Shown: positions 8,040-15,273 of the stretch, one piece after another
Layout of the letters: every line of letters starts with the position of its first letter
Numbering within the stretch: the stretch's first letter is position 1
Source: UBA1447 sp964627535
Lineage (GTDB): Bacteria; Bacillota; Clostridia; Oscillospirales; Acutalibacteraceae
Assembly (NCBI GenBank): GCA_964627535.1
Contig: CAZVJW010000004.1
Location: 1 to 64,000 of the forward strand
Direction: 5' to 3'
Length of the DNA: 64,000 bases
Made by a program: the position numbers and the translations under genes
The notes under the pieces: generated by a model
Database searches by the model: none
What the model was told of the DNA's origin: nothing
The model's input: the letters and a program-made list of their open reading frames with translations, nothing else

Positions 8040-8617
8040 TTTACCTTCAGCTTTTCTGGAGCTTTTTTCAAGTCGGGCTTTTCAGCATCGGCGGCGGCTA
8101 TGCCGCATTGCCTCAAATACAAAACCAGGTTGTCGAAATGCACAAATGGCTCAGCCTTTCTGAATTCGCTGATGTAATAACCATTTCTCAAATGACCCCG
8201 GGGCCGATTGCTTTAAATGCAGCTACCTTTGTGGGGACAAAAATGGCAGGACTGCCCGGCGCTGTTGTGTCAACCTTCGGTAACATTTTGCCCTCGTGCA
8301 TTATTGTTATGACACTCGCCTATTTCTATACGAAATATAAAAATTTAAAGGGTGTGCAAGGCGTTCTGGGCGGGCTTCGCCCGGCGGTTGTCGCGATGAT
8401 TGCCTCTGCGAGTCTTACTGTTTTATTGCTGGCACTTTTCGGCGGTTCTTTACCGCAGAGCTTTGCGGATGTCAACTTGCTATCAATAGCATTGCTTGTT
8501 GTCTGCTTCCTGATATTGCGTATTTTTAAGCCCAACCCGGTTTTTGTTTTAGCGGGTGCGGGTGCAGCCGGAGTCGCATGGTATTATATTGAAAAATGGA
8601 TTGCCGTTGCAGGGTAA
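8036..8617 (+). CDS. Chromate transporter-type membrane protein, second subunit
   Basis: This is the second CHR-family half, 193 residues, and presumably forms a heteromer with the preceding protein. It repeats the family motifs: FSIGGGYAALPQIQNQVV near residue 16, QMTPGPIALNAATFVG near 54 and FGNILPSCIIVMTLAYFY near 85. Hydrophobic helices then run to the C-terminus. The ATGA overlap with the upstream gene implies translational coupling. Its ribosome binding site is an A-G7 run at 8024-8031 that is also the last coding part of the upstream gene. A slip in the G run would change both the tail of the first subunit and the start spacing of the second. The downstream gene is convergent. Confidence 0.85.
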   Translation: MIYLQLFWSFFQVGLFSIGGGYAALPQIQNQVVEMHKWLSLSEFADVITISQMTPGPIALNAATFVGTKMAGLPGAVVSTFGNILPSCIIVMTLAYFYTKYKNLKGVQGVLGGLRPAVVAMIASASLTVLLLALFGGSLPQSFADVNLLSIALLVVCFLILRIFKPNPVFVLAGAGAAGVAWYYIEKWIAVAG

Positions 8618-8624
8618 CAAAAAA

Positions 8625-8655
8625 AGCGGCTTAAACTGCCGTCCTTTAACTATGC
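8625..8655. terminator. Weak candidate terminator between convergent genes
   Basis: An A-run, then GCGGC, a 7-base loop and GCCGT (one G-T pair), then CCTTT. The stem is only five pairs. It is suggested mainly by its place between the convergent chromate-transporter and zinc-ribbon genes. Confidence 0.3.
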
Positions 8656-8669
8656 ATATGATGGCTTTG

Positions 8670-9464
8670 TTATTCTTTGTTTCCTTCTGTTATCTTGATT
8701 TCATTGTTATCAACGGTTTTATTTTCACTCTCCGGAATATTAGTGTCTGTTTCTTTTGGCTCCGGTGCTTCAGCCTTACTTATCGTGACTGCAAGGTTTA
8801 TGGCTGACGAAGCGAAGAACAGTATTATTCCGGCATAAAGCCCGAATCCGGGCTTCCCGCTGAAGGCGTTTACTGTGCTTGCATGCAGCAAATTCGAGAA
8901 ACCCGTAAAAAGAACGGCACTTGAAATCATCATTGCCCCTGCAATAAGATTGGTAATAAAAAGCCCTTTGCTGTGCAGATTTTTATAATTTCTCAGTAAA
9001 AAGAAAAGGCTGACAGGTACAAGAGAAAGCGCGCTTAAAAAAATAAGCGCTATTGCAAGCAAAAACCTTATTGTTGCACCGCCAAGCACCGGGGAGGCAA
9101 TAAAATCGGGTATCACCCCGAAATCAAAGTTTAACACCTGCTTCACCAGTGAAATGATGTTGAAGGATTTAACATCGTCGAAGTATGGCAGCGTAAAATC
9201 AAGCGTGAAAACAGGCAACAGAAACGAAAATAGCGGTAAAACGGATATAGGAAGCCTGGCAATTCGCAGATTATTGCCGATAAAAGCGAATCTCAGCTTA
9301 GCAAACGTCTGTTTCATCTTCATAAGGGCGTCTTCGGCAACAACCGAATCCTGCTCCAGTCTGTTAATCCAATCGAAATTTGGGATATTTACATCACACT
9401 TCGGGCACTCGGCTCTGATGTTCCAAATTTTTAATGTATATCCGCAGTGTGGGCACTTTGCCAT
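8670..9464 (-). CDS. Membrane protein with N-terminal zinc ribbon, function unknown
   Basis: I do not recognise a named family. The protein starts MAKCPHCGYTL and continues to ECPKC, two CxxC pairs that form a zinc-ribbon (zinc-finger) head of about 25 residues. A charged stretch follows. The remaining 200 residues hold about four hydrophobic segments: VLPLFSFLLPVFTLDF, FLLAIALIFLSALSLVPVSLF, LIAGAMMISSAVLFTGF and GLYAGIILFFASSAINLAV. The tail is a hydrophilic Glu/Thr/Asn-rich stretch of about 35 residues. I chose the ATG that directly precedes the zinc ribbon; the frame is open 16 codons further up but that part lies in the 11-bp repeat tract. It is monocistronic and divergent from the PNP operon. 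Confidence 0.75.
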   Translation of the reverse strand: MAKCPHCGYTLKIWNIRAECPKCDVNIPNFDWINRLEQDSVVAEDALMKMKQTFAKLRFAFIGNNLRIARLPISVLPLFSFLLPVFTLDFTLPYFDDVKSFNIISLVKQVLNFDFGVIPDFIASPVLGGATIRFLLAIALIFLSALSLVPVSLFFLLRNYKNLHSKGLFITNLIAGAMMISSAVLFTGFSNLLHASTVNAFSGKPGFGLYAGIILFFASSAINLAVTISKAEAPEPKETDTNIPESENKTVDNNEIKITEGNKE

Positions 9465-9487
9465 ATACAGTACAATCCTTCCGTTTA

Positions 9488-9531
9488 CAATAGTCGAACA
9501 ATAGTCGAACAATAGTCGAACAATTGTCCGA
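9488..9531. repeat. 11-bp tandem repeat, four units
   Basis: Three perfect copies of CAATAGTCGAA (9488-9498, 9499-9509, 9510-9520) are followed by CAATTGTCCGA (9521-9531). A further isolated near-copy, AATAGTTGAAC at 9596-9606, ends in the -35 box of the PNP promoter. The unit resembles the araB-araA tract at 5479-5610. Confidence 0.85.
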
Positions 9532-9532
9532 C

Positions 9533-9552
9533 AGCCGGATGGTCATCCGGCT
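9533..9552. repeat. Perfect 9-bp inverted repeat
   Basis: AGCCGGATG and CATCCGGCT are separated by two bases. It directly follows the 11-bp tandem repeats and has no T-run, so it is probably not a terminator. It could be a protein site, or the hairpin end of the repeat element. Confidence 0.55.
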
Positions 9553-9600
9553 ACTCAAGCATTGTAATGTTTTTATTTGCGCGTGTCAACCGAATAATAG

Positions 9601-9628
9601 TTGAACATTTATAATATTGTGGTATAAT
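9601..9628 (+). promoter_or_regulatory. Promoter of the PNP-mtnA-GNAT operon
   Basis: -35 TTGAAC (9601-9606), 16-bp spacer, -10 TATAAT (9623-9628) with a TGn extension at 9620. The match is near consensus, about 65 bp before the PNP start. The -35 box lies inside a near-copy of the 11-bp repeat. Confidence 0.75.
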
Positions 9629-9693
9629 ACTTTTTGTATTTATTATATTCCAATGATAAATTGGAATAAAACAGATGTGATGGGGTGTTTTCA

Positions 9694-10497
9694 ATGCCAA
9701 ATCAATCGGTATCATATATAAAAAAATTGATAGATTTTGAACCCGAAATCGGTATAATTCTCGGTTCCGGGCTTGGCTCGCTCGCCGAAAAGCTTGTAAA
9801 TCCGGTTTATATCAATTACAGCGATATCCCGGGTTTTCTGAAGTCAACCGCGCCAGGCCACAAGGGCAGGCTTGCCTTCGGGGAGCTTTCCGGGAAGAAA
9901 GTTGTTTGTATGCAAGGGCGTTTTCACTTTTATGAAGGTCACCCGATGCGGGATATTGCCTTCCCTGTCAGGGTGCTGAAAATGCTGGGTGTAAAAATTC
10001 TGTTGGTAACCAATGCAGCCGGAGGAGTAAACGCAAGTTTTTGTGTGGGCGATTTTATGCTGATTACCGACCATATCAATTTCATGGGGACTAATCCGCT
10101 TATCGGCAGCAATGATGATACTTTCGGTCCGCGCTTTTGCGATATGAGCAAAGCTTATACGCCCGAGTTGCGGAATGCGGCCAAAGCTGCAGCTCAAAAA
10201 TGCGGTATAAAGCTTCATGAGGGTGTTTATCTTGCCTGTACAGGTCCCAGTTATGAAACACCTGCGGAAATAAGGGCGTTTAGGATTCTTGGCGCGGACG
10301 CGGTCGGCATGTCCACGGTTCCGGAGGTTATTGCCGCATCCCATTGCTCTTTGCCTGTACTGGCAATTTCGCTTATCACCAATATGGCTTCCGGTGTGCT
10401 TGAGCAACCGCTGAGCGGTGAAGAGGTTATTGAAATCGGAAATCAAAAGGCAGAGGAACTTCAAAAGCTTGTAGGGGAGATTATTCATGGACTTTGA
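9694..10497 (+). CDS. Purine-nucleoside phosphorylase (trimeric type)
   Basis: This enzyme cleaves purine nucleosides with phosphate to give free base and pentose 1-phosphate. The trimeric PNP/MTAP fold is marked by IGIILGSGLGSLAE near residue 21, then APGHKGRL, GRFHFYEG and VTNAAGGVN. ACTGPSYETPAEIRAF near 187 carries the base-binding glutamate. SLITNMASGV near 230 has Asn where MTA phosphorylases usually have Asp, which favours 6-oxopurines (inosine, guanosine). The length of 267 is typical. I chose the ATG behind TGATGGGGTG; a GTG three codons upstream overlaps that site. It is followed by mtnA with an 11-base overlap. The neighbourhood therefore suggests a role in methylthioadenosine salvage, although the Asn argues for ordinary PNP specificity. 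Confidence 0.9.
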   Translation: MPNQSVSYIKKLIDFEPEIGIILGSGLGSLAEKLVNPVYINYSDIPGFLKSTAPGHKGRLAFGELSGKKVVCMQGRFHFYEGHPMRDIAFPVRVLKMLGVKILLVTNAAGGVNASFCVGDFMLITDHINFMGTNPLIGSNDDTFGPRFCDMSKAYTPELRNAAKAAAQKCGIKLHEGVYLACTGPSYETPAEIRAFRILGADAVGMSTVPEVIAASHCSLPVLAISLITNMASGVLEQPLSGEEVIEIGNQKAEELQKLVGEIIHGL

Positions 10498-11536
10498 AAC
10501 CGTTTCGTACGACGCGCAAAAAAACAGCCTTGTTATTATTGACCAGACTCTTTTGCCGGATGAGATGGTGTTTTTAAACCTCACCGGCATTACCGATATA
10601 TATGAAGCAATCAAAAACCTTCGTGTTCGAGGTGCTCCAGCAATTGGTGTTGCAGCGGCCATAACCATGGCGGTTGTGGCTCAAAACATTAATACCATTG
10701 ACTGCAGAGAGTTTGCTCTGCTCTTCTCATCGGCAAAAAAATATCTTGAATCCTCCAGACCGACTGCTGTCAACCTCTTTTGGGCTCTTGCGAAAATGGA
10801 ACAGGTGGTAACAGCAAACATCGGCACAACAGTTTCTACTATAAAAGAACTGCTGTTGAAAAAAGCACTTGAAATCAAGGCGCAGGATATTGCTGTGTGC
10901 CGAAAAATCGGCGAAAACGGTTTTGGCCTTGTTGAAAGCGGCGCCGGGATCCTAACACATTGCAACGCCGGTTGCCTTGCAGCCGTAAAATATGGCACAG
11001 CGCTCGCTCCCATATATATCGGTGCGGAGCAGGGCGTCACTTTCAGAGTTTTCGCGGATGAAACCCGCCCGCTCCTACAAGGTGCGAGGCTTACCGCATG
11101 GGAGCTTTCACAGGCGGGAATTGAAACTACCCTTCTTTGCGACAATATGGCGGCTTCGCTTATGAAGCAAGGAGATATCAACGCGGTTTTTGTCGGTGCG
11201 GACAGGATTGCCGCAAACGGTGATACCGCTAACAAAATCGGTACTTCCGGGCTGGCGATAATTGCCAAACATTACGGCGTTCCGTTTTACATATTTGCGC
11301 CGGAAGCTACAATTGATTCCGGCTGCAAAACCGGTGAGGATATCGTTATTGAGCACAGGAACGGCGATGAAGTTACCGATATGTGGTATAAAAAGCCGAT
11401 GGCACCCAAAACCGTAAAAGTTTACAACCCAGCCTTTGATATAACCGAAGCTGAGTTAATTACCGCGATAGTAACTGAAAATGGTATATACAGAAATCTT
11501 GGAGGTGTTGTTTTTGGCGGCAGTGAGGCCATATGA
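10487..11536 (+). CDS. mtnA: S-methyl-5-thioribose-1-phosphate isomerase
   Basis: This enzyme converts methylthioribose 1-phosphate to methylthioribulose 1-phosphate in methionine salvage. Family motifs are RGAPAIGVAAA near residue 50, then SRPTAVNLFWAL. THCNAGCLA near 160 holds the catalytic cysteine, followed by ETRPLLQGARLTAWEL and CDNMAASLM. VGADRIAANGDTANKIGT near 240 holds the catalytic aspartate. FAPEATID lies near the C-terminus, and the length of 349 is normal. The ATG overlaps the PNP stop by 11 bases, with GGGGAG upstream, so the pair is coupled. No methylthioribose kinase or later salvage enzymes (mtnB/D/W/X) are present here. A phosphorylase-plus-isomerase route, rather than the kinase route, would fit. 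Confidence 0.92.
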   Translation: MDFETVSYDAQKNSLVIIDQTLLPDEMVFLNLTGITDIYEAIKNLRVRGAPAIGVAAAITMAVVAQNINTIDCREFALLFSSAKKYLESSRPTAVNLFWALAKMEQVVTANIGTTVSTIKELLLKKALEIKAQDIAVCRKIGENGFGLVESGAGILTHCNAGCLAAVKYGTALAPIYIGAEQGVTFRVFADETRPLLQGARLTAWELSQAGIETTLLCDNMAASLMKQGDINAVFVGADRIAANGDTANKIGTSGLAIIAKHYGVPFYIFAPEATIDSGCKTGEDIVIEHRNGDEVTDMWYKKPMAPKTVKVYNPAFDITEAELITAIVTENGIYRNLGGVVFGGSEAI

Positions 11537-12074
11537 GCCGAAGGACAAAGAAAATGTCAGAATAATTTGCCTTGAAACAGGCCCTTCAAATGCATACGAA
11601 CCCAAGGAGCGCGCTTTACTGCTTGCTTGTTTCTGCGATTATTATATAGAAAACGAGCCAGAAAATTGTTTTGTTGTTGCCGATGACGGGGATAATGCGG
11701 TCGGATACATATTTTGCACCGGGGATTTCGACCGTTATTACGAGATCTTCCGCAGAAAATATATCCCCGCCGCAAGGGAAGCAAGCCTGTCAAAAGGCAT
11801 TATGGCGTGGTTCACAACCTTCCCCACGAGGTATTATGCCAAAAAATACCCTGCGCACCTGCATATCGATATTTTGCCGGATTATCAGCGGCAGGGGTTT
11901 GGGTCCAAGCTGATGGACGCGAATATTAACAATTTAAAAGCGAAAAATGTTCCTGCGGTCATGCTTGTCTGCGGTTCGAAAAATCAAAAGGGTATCAACT
12001 TTTATAAAAAATACGGCTTCAAAAAAGTTGTGAATATTTTCGGCTTCACCGTTATGGGGATGGATTTGAAATAG
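11514..12074 (+). CDS. GNAT-family N-acetyltransferase
   Basis: A probable acetyl-CoA-dependent acetyltransferase of unknown substrate. The GNAT core is visible: an N-terminal VRPYEPKDKENVRII strand-helix, VVADDGDNAVGYIFCTGD (about residues 55-70), and the acetyl-CoA pyrophosphate-binding DYQRQGFGSKLMDA near 125. The C-terminal NQKGINFYKKYGFKKV near 160 is the usual last element. An insert of about 30 residues (YYEIFRRKYIPAAREAS and following) sits between strands. The start is inferred as TTG 11514, six bases after GGAGGTG at 11501-11507; upstream codons in the frame overlap mtnA further. The third gene of the PNP-mtnA operon, it overlaps mtnA by 23 bases. Confidence 0.82.
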   Translation: MAAVRPYEPKDKENVRIICLETGPSNAYEPKERALLLACFCDYYIENEPENCFVVADDGDNAVGYIFCTGDFDRYYEIFRRKYIPAAREASLSKGIMAWFTTFPTRYYAKKYPAHLHIDILPDYQRQGFGSKLMDANINNLKAKNVPAVMLVCGSKNQKGINFYKKYGFKKVVNIFGFTVMGMDLK

Positions 12075-12119
12075 TGGGCAATAGTTTATCGGCCTATTTC
12101 ACCTGTTTCGTTATCCTGT

Positions 12120-12177
12120 CGTTTTCCAATCTCTTCTCCACTTCTTCCCGTGACGCAGTCACACTTTTCAACCTCTT
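12120..12177. repeat. Dispersed pyrimidine-rich repeat with C-GCA-G hairpin, copy A
   Basis: CTTCTCCACTTCTTCCC is followed by the perfect hairpin GTGAC-GCA-GTCAC (12150-12162) and a CTTTTCAACCTCTT arm. A homologous copy with a different but self-complementary stem lies at 46986-47046. There is no T-tract. Confidence 0.75.
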
Positions 12178-12211
12178 CCCAATTTAATCTACTACCCACT
12201 TTTTTAGGGAG

Positions 12212-13201
12212 ATGAGCCGTTTGCTCAGATACGCCACAATAGGCACAAGCCAAATAACCGAAGAATTCATTGAAGGGGCGAATATTGCCGGGGGGATGGA
12301 ACTCGCCGCTGTTTTTTCGCGTTCCGCGGAAAAAGGTGAAATCTTCGCCAAGCGCTTTGGTAAACCGGAAATATTTACGGATATGGAGCGTCTTGCCCGT
12401 TCGGATATTGATGCCGTTTATATCGCTTCGCCGAACAGTTTGCATTTTTCGCAAAGTCGGTTATTTCTAAAAAACAATAAAAATGTTATTTGCGAAAAAC
12501 CGGCAACTGTGGCACCGGCTGAAATGGAAGAGCTGCGGCTGCTTGCTGACGAGCGCGGGTTGGTCTATATGGAAGCGATGATGTCAATGCATACTCCTGC
12601 AAAAAAAATACTGGAGAACGCGTTGAAAAAAATCGGAAAAATTACAAGCGCGCACTTCGATTTTTCGCAGCTTTCCTCGCGCTACGGCATGCTGAAAAAA
12701 GGTAAACTTCCGAACATCTTCAACCCTGTAATGGCGGGCGGATGTTTAATGGATTTGGGCTGTTATTGTGTCTATCCCGCAGTATATTTTTTCGGTGAAC
12801 CCTCAGGCATTTCCGCTTCCGCAGGTTTTATACAGGGAGGTGCCGATGCCTACGGAGCAGCAGTTTTTGATTACCCGGATAAACAGATTACATTAACTTA
12901 TTCAAAAGTTGCGCAGTCGCGTATTGGCTCGCAAATAATGGGCGACGAAGGAACGATAGTAATTAAGTCACTATCACAATTAAATAATATAGACATTTAT
13001 TATAATAATAATACTAATAATGAGTTGGCAGGGTATATGCCGAAGCAGGTTGTTATGAGTTTTGAGGCGTGTGATTTCAGAAATTATATAACGTCATTTG
13101 AAGAAAATCGGGCGGATTATGAAAAAGCTTCCGAAACGGCAATGTTGGTCGGCGGTGTTTTGGGAAGGATAAGAGAACTCGCTTCGATAAAACTATGTTA
13201 A
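12212..13201 (+). CDS. Gfo/Idh/MocA-family oxidoreductase
   Basis: An NAD(P)-dependent sugar or sugar-derivative dehydrogenase; the exact substrate is unknown. The Rossmann start YATIGTSQITEEFIEG, then YIASPNSLHFSQ and the hallmark NVICEKPATV near residue 95 identify the family. The C-terminal domain carries GGCLMDLGCYCVYPAVYFFG near 175, the usual catalytic-helix region. Here a Cys-Tyr replaces the common His-Xaa of active dehydrogenases, as in dimeric dihydrodiol dehydrogenase-like members. The length is 329. AGGGAG directly abuts the ATG at 12212. A TTG at 12221, nine bases downstream of that site, may be the true start, giving LLRYATIG. It is separate from the PNP operon by the repeat at 12120-12177 and followed by a hairpin at 13229. 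Confidence 0.87.
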   Translation: MSRLLRYATIGTSQITEEFIEGANIAGGMELAAVFSRSAEKGEIFAKRFGKPEIFTDMERLARSDIDAVYIASPNSLHFSQSRLFLKNNKNVICEKPATVAPAEMEELRLLADERGLVYMEAMMSMHTPAKKILENALKKIGKITSAHFDFSQLSSRYGMLKKGKLPNIFNPVMAGGCLMDLGCYCVYPAVYFFGEPSGISASAGFIQGGADAYGAAVFDYPDKQITLTYSKVAQSRIGSQIMGDEGTIVIKSLSQLNNIDIYYNNNTNNELAGYMPKQVVMSFEACDFRNYITSFEENRADYEKASETAMLVGGVLGRIRELASIKLC

Positions 13202-13228
13202 AAAAAACAGCAGAAAATATTTACTGAA

Positions 13229-13251
13229 ATCGGCGCAAATCTTGCGCCGAT
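13229..13251 (+). terminator. Intrinsic terminator after the Gfo/Idh gene
   Basis: Perfect 10-bp stem ATCGGCGCAA / TTGCGCCGAT with an ATC loop, followed by the modest T-rich ATTTCTATT. It lies 28 bp after the stop codon. From here to about 13437 the sequence is AT-rich and I see no gene in it. Confidence 0.6.
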
Positions 13252-13437
13252 ATTTCTATTAAATCCTGCTAAAATTCGGTAAATAAATTTGAAATATTTC
13301 GGCGATGTTTAGCCTTCATTTTCCGAAAATAATTCACATGAAACCCGTAAAAAAAATTACTAGCTGGTTGCGGGATGAACAAAAAATAATCGGCAAAAAT
13401 AATTTATTTATTTTGCAAAAGTGAAGATGAATATTTG

Positions 13438-13466
13438 TTGACATTTATCCGGCCGAGTGTTACTAT
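13438..13466 (+). promoter_or_regulatory. Strong promoter of the surface cluster (EAL-like gene)
   Basis: Perfect -35 TTGACA (13438-13443), 17-bp spacer, -10 TACTAT (13461-13466) with TGT extension at 13458-13460. The predicted transcript starts near 13473, leaving a 5' leader of about 95 nt before the ATG at 13568. I recognise no known riboswitch in that leader. It is the best promoter at the left edge of the 31-kb unidirectional block. Confidence 0.78.
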
Positions 13467-13567
13467 GATATTGGGTAATGGTATGCTTTGCTGTAATTCT
13501 ATGCGTTTGTTTTTTGTCAAATTTCTGTTTCTGCAATTTGGCTATTTTATATATCGGAGAGTGCAAC

Positions 13568-14317
13568 ATGGAAGAAACGAAAATATCCCAGCCAAGCATT
13601 TCTCGTGGTCTCAGAAGCATAGAATTGCTTTATCAGCCGGTGTTCGATACACATCTTAACATGGCAATTGATTACGAAACAAATATGCGCATCAACGACC
13701 GCAAGCTTGGCGTTCTCATGCCGCACTCCTTCATACCGATTGCCGAAAAATCCAACCAAATTTGCGAACTCGGCAAATGGGCGCTTGAGGAAGGATGTGA
13801 TTGCATTCTTCGCTGCGAAAAGCGCGAGGTTGATGTCAACATGCTGATTCTCTTTACTTCTTTAAAACATCTTTCGAAAAAGAGCTTCGTTTCGCAGATG
13901 ATTAAAATTGTTGAAAGCAAAGGCATCAATCCGGAAAAGTTTTGCTTTAATATTAATGAAAGTATTTTGGAAGCCGAAAAAGCGCCGGTTTTAGCCAATA
14001 TAAAGGAACTCCGCAAGTACGGTTTTTTGGTTTCAATTGATGACTTCGGTGTTGAATATACTTCTCTTTCGCATTTGGGGCAGTATGAAGTTGATTATAT
14101 CGGCTTGAACGACAGTCTGCTGGATAATATACAAAGCGACGAAAGAGCGCAGAACATGCTTCAGGGTATCATAGACTTCACAAAAAAACTTGAATCACAA
14201 ACACGGATGAGCGGTGTTGATACGCAGGATAAAGCTGATTTGCTGAAAATAATGGGTATCGACCAAATGAAAGGCAAACTTTTCGGTGACGCGATGCAGG
14301 AGAAAAAAATCAGCTGA
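13568..14317 (+). CDS. EAL-domain protein with degenerate active site
   Basis: A 249-residue stand-alone EAL domain, the family of c-di-GMP phosphodiesterases. Recognisable parts are LLYQPVFD at 20-27, ETNMR at 37-41 in place of EALLR, SFIPIAEKSN, FNINES at 127-132, SIDDFG at 156-161 and YTSLSHLG. Several catalytic positions have changed. The lysine expected in LKID is missing (YIGLND at 178-183). The AEGVE loop reads MSGVD at 214-218, and the terminal QG reads KG. I therefore predict a c-di-GMP binding or regulatory protein and not an active enzyme. There is no membrane segment. The start follows GGAGAG; codons upstream in frame are inside the leader. It is 17 bp from the next gene, so probably the first gene of the surface operon. 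Confidence 0.82.
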   Translation: MEETKISQPSISRGLRSIELLYQPVFDTHLNMAIDYETNMRINDRKLGVLMPHSFIPIAEKSNQICELGKWALEEGCDCILRCEKREVDVNMLILFTSLKHLSKKSFVSQMIKIVESKGINPEKFCFNINESILEAEKAPVLANIKELRKYGFLVSIDDFGVEYTSLSHLGQYEVDYIGLNDSLLDNIQSDERAQNMLQGIIDFTKKLESQTRMSGVDTQDKADLLKIMGIDQMKGKLFGDAMQEKKIS

Positions 14318-14334
14318 CGAAAGGGGGGCGGAAC

Positions 14335-15126
14335 TTGAGCCAACAGGAAAAGCGCGAGGTCAGAACAACCGCTAAACAGCTTAGCAGAAGAAGACAACTG
14401 ATGCGTTTGATAATCATCATTCTCATTTTATTGGTTTCTTTAATGTCGCTTGTTTTTGCGGGCGCAAGTTTTTTAAACAAAGCCGGCCGCTTCACCATCA
14501 ACCTGGATCCGGAGGCTTTTAATAAATTTGCTATTTCAATTTCCGATACCGAAGATTTTTCAAAACCGACAATCCTTCTTCAGGGAACGGCTGTTGAAAA
14601 CATGTGGAACATTACCCAAAATTGGATTCTGAATGATCCGAACAATAAAGAATATTACAGCAAGGATGACCCTACATATGCGAGTTTTGCTGATTTAGAT
14701 AAAATCGACGGCGACCACAATGGAAAGGACTATATAGCTTATACCTTTTGGATTCAAAATGCAGGCACGGATGATTCCGGATATTTCGGCACCCTTGATA
14801 TAGATTCCGTTGCGAAGGGTGCGGACGAGGCTATACGTGTCATGGTATTCCGTAATGGTGTACCTACCGTTTACGGCAAAACTCCGAAGGACCCGAATGT
14901 GAAAAATGCGATGTTCGGCATTGATGAGGTTTTTGCGGCAAGCAATGTGGTTACGGACTTAACCAGAAAAGATTTCAAAGTTGGTGACAAAGACAGGTAC
15001 ACAATCGTTATCTGGCTCGAAGGATGGGATCCCGAATGTGTCAATGATATTATGGGGGGAGAGGTGAAGCTGTCCATGAACTTCAAGGTTCTGGAAGATA
15101 CTGCCGCAACAACCGAACCGGCTTAG
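14335..15126 (+). CDS. Membrane-anchored surface protein, TasA/camelysin-like
   Basis: 263 residues from a TTG start behind AAGGGGGG. About 24 basic N-terminal residues are followed by one hydrophobic helix (LIIIILILLVSLMSLVFAG, about 25-43) and an extracellular domain. The domain has AYTFWIQNAG near 138, IRVMVFRNGVPTVY near 165 and YTIVIWLEGWDPECVNDIMG near 225. The IWLEG..PEC segment recurs as MWLEGNDAQC in the next protein, so the two folds are probably related. The function is inferred from the company of SipW-type peptidases: a fibre subunit or an accessory protein. The hydrophobic segment lacks an obvious small-residue cleavage motif, so it may stay anchored. The tail TAATTEPA is Thr/Ala rich. 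Confidence 0.72.
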   Translation: MSQQEKREVRTTAKQLSRRRQLMRLIIIILILLVSLMSLVFAGASFLNKAGRFTINLDPEAFNKFAISISDTEDFSKPTILLQGTAVENMWNITQNWILNDPNNKEYYSKDDPTYASFADLDKIDGDHNGKDYIAYTFWIQNAGTDDSGYFGTLDIDSVAKGADEAIRVMVFRNGVPTVYGKTPKDPNVKNAMFGIDEVFAASNVVTDLTRKDFKVGDKDRYTIVIWLEGWDPECVNDIMGGEVKLSMNFKVLEDTAATTEPA

Positions 15127-15216
15127 GGGGAGACAGGTTTGGAAGTTGTGACAAAATCGAATGGCTTCACATTTATCTCGGCGTATCAATGGCATTTATA
15201 CGGATAAATAACCGGC

Positions 15217-15239
15217 TTGAATGCCTACAAGGCGTTCAA
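15217..15239 (+). other. Hairpin in the leader before the SipW-type substrate gene
   Basis: TTGAATGCC pairs with GGCGTTCAA (one G-T pair) around TACAA, about 20 bp before the AGGAGG of the next gene. It could tune translation or mRNA stability. There is no U-tract directly after it. Confidence 0.4.
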
Positions 15240-15273
15240 AATTCAAAACAAATCTATTAGGAGGAAAAAACAA

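Noticed and set aside
9488..9531. CRISPR array
   Set aside because: The units are 11 bp and contiguous, with no variable spacers and no cas genes. The same holds for 5479-5610.
9844..10668. Long open frame on the minus strand opposite PNP and mtnA
   Set aside because: It spans two well-identified plus-strand genes, has no recognisable family and no start signal.
13473..13567. c-di-GMP riboswitch in the leader of the EAL-like gene
   Set aside because: I could not find the conserved core of class I or II riboswitches in the 95-nt leader. It would need a covariance-model search.
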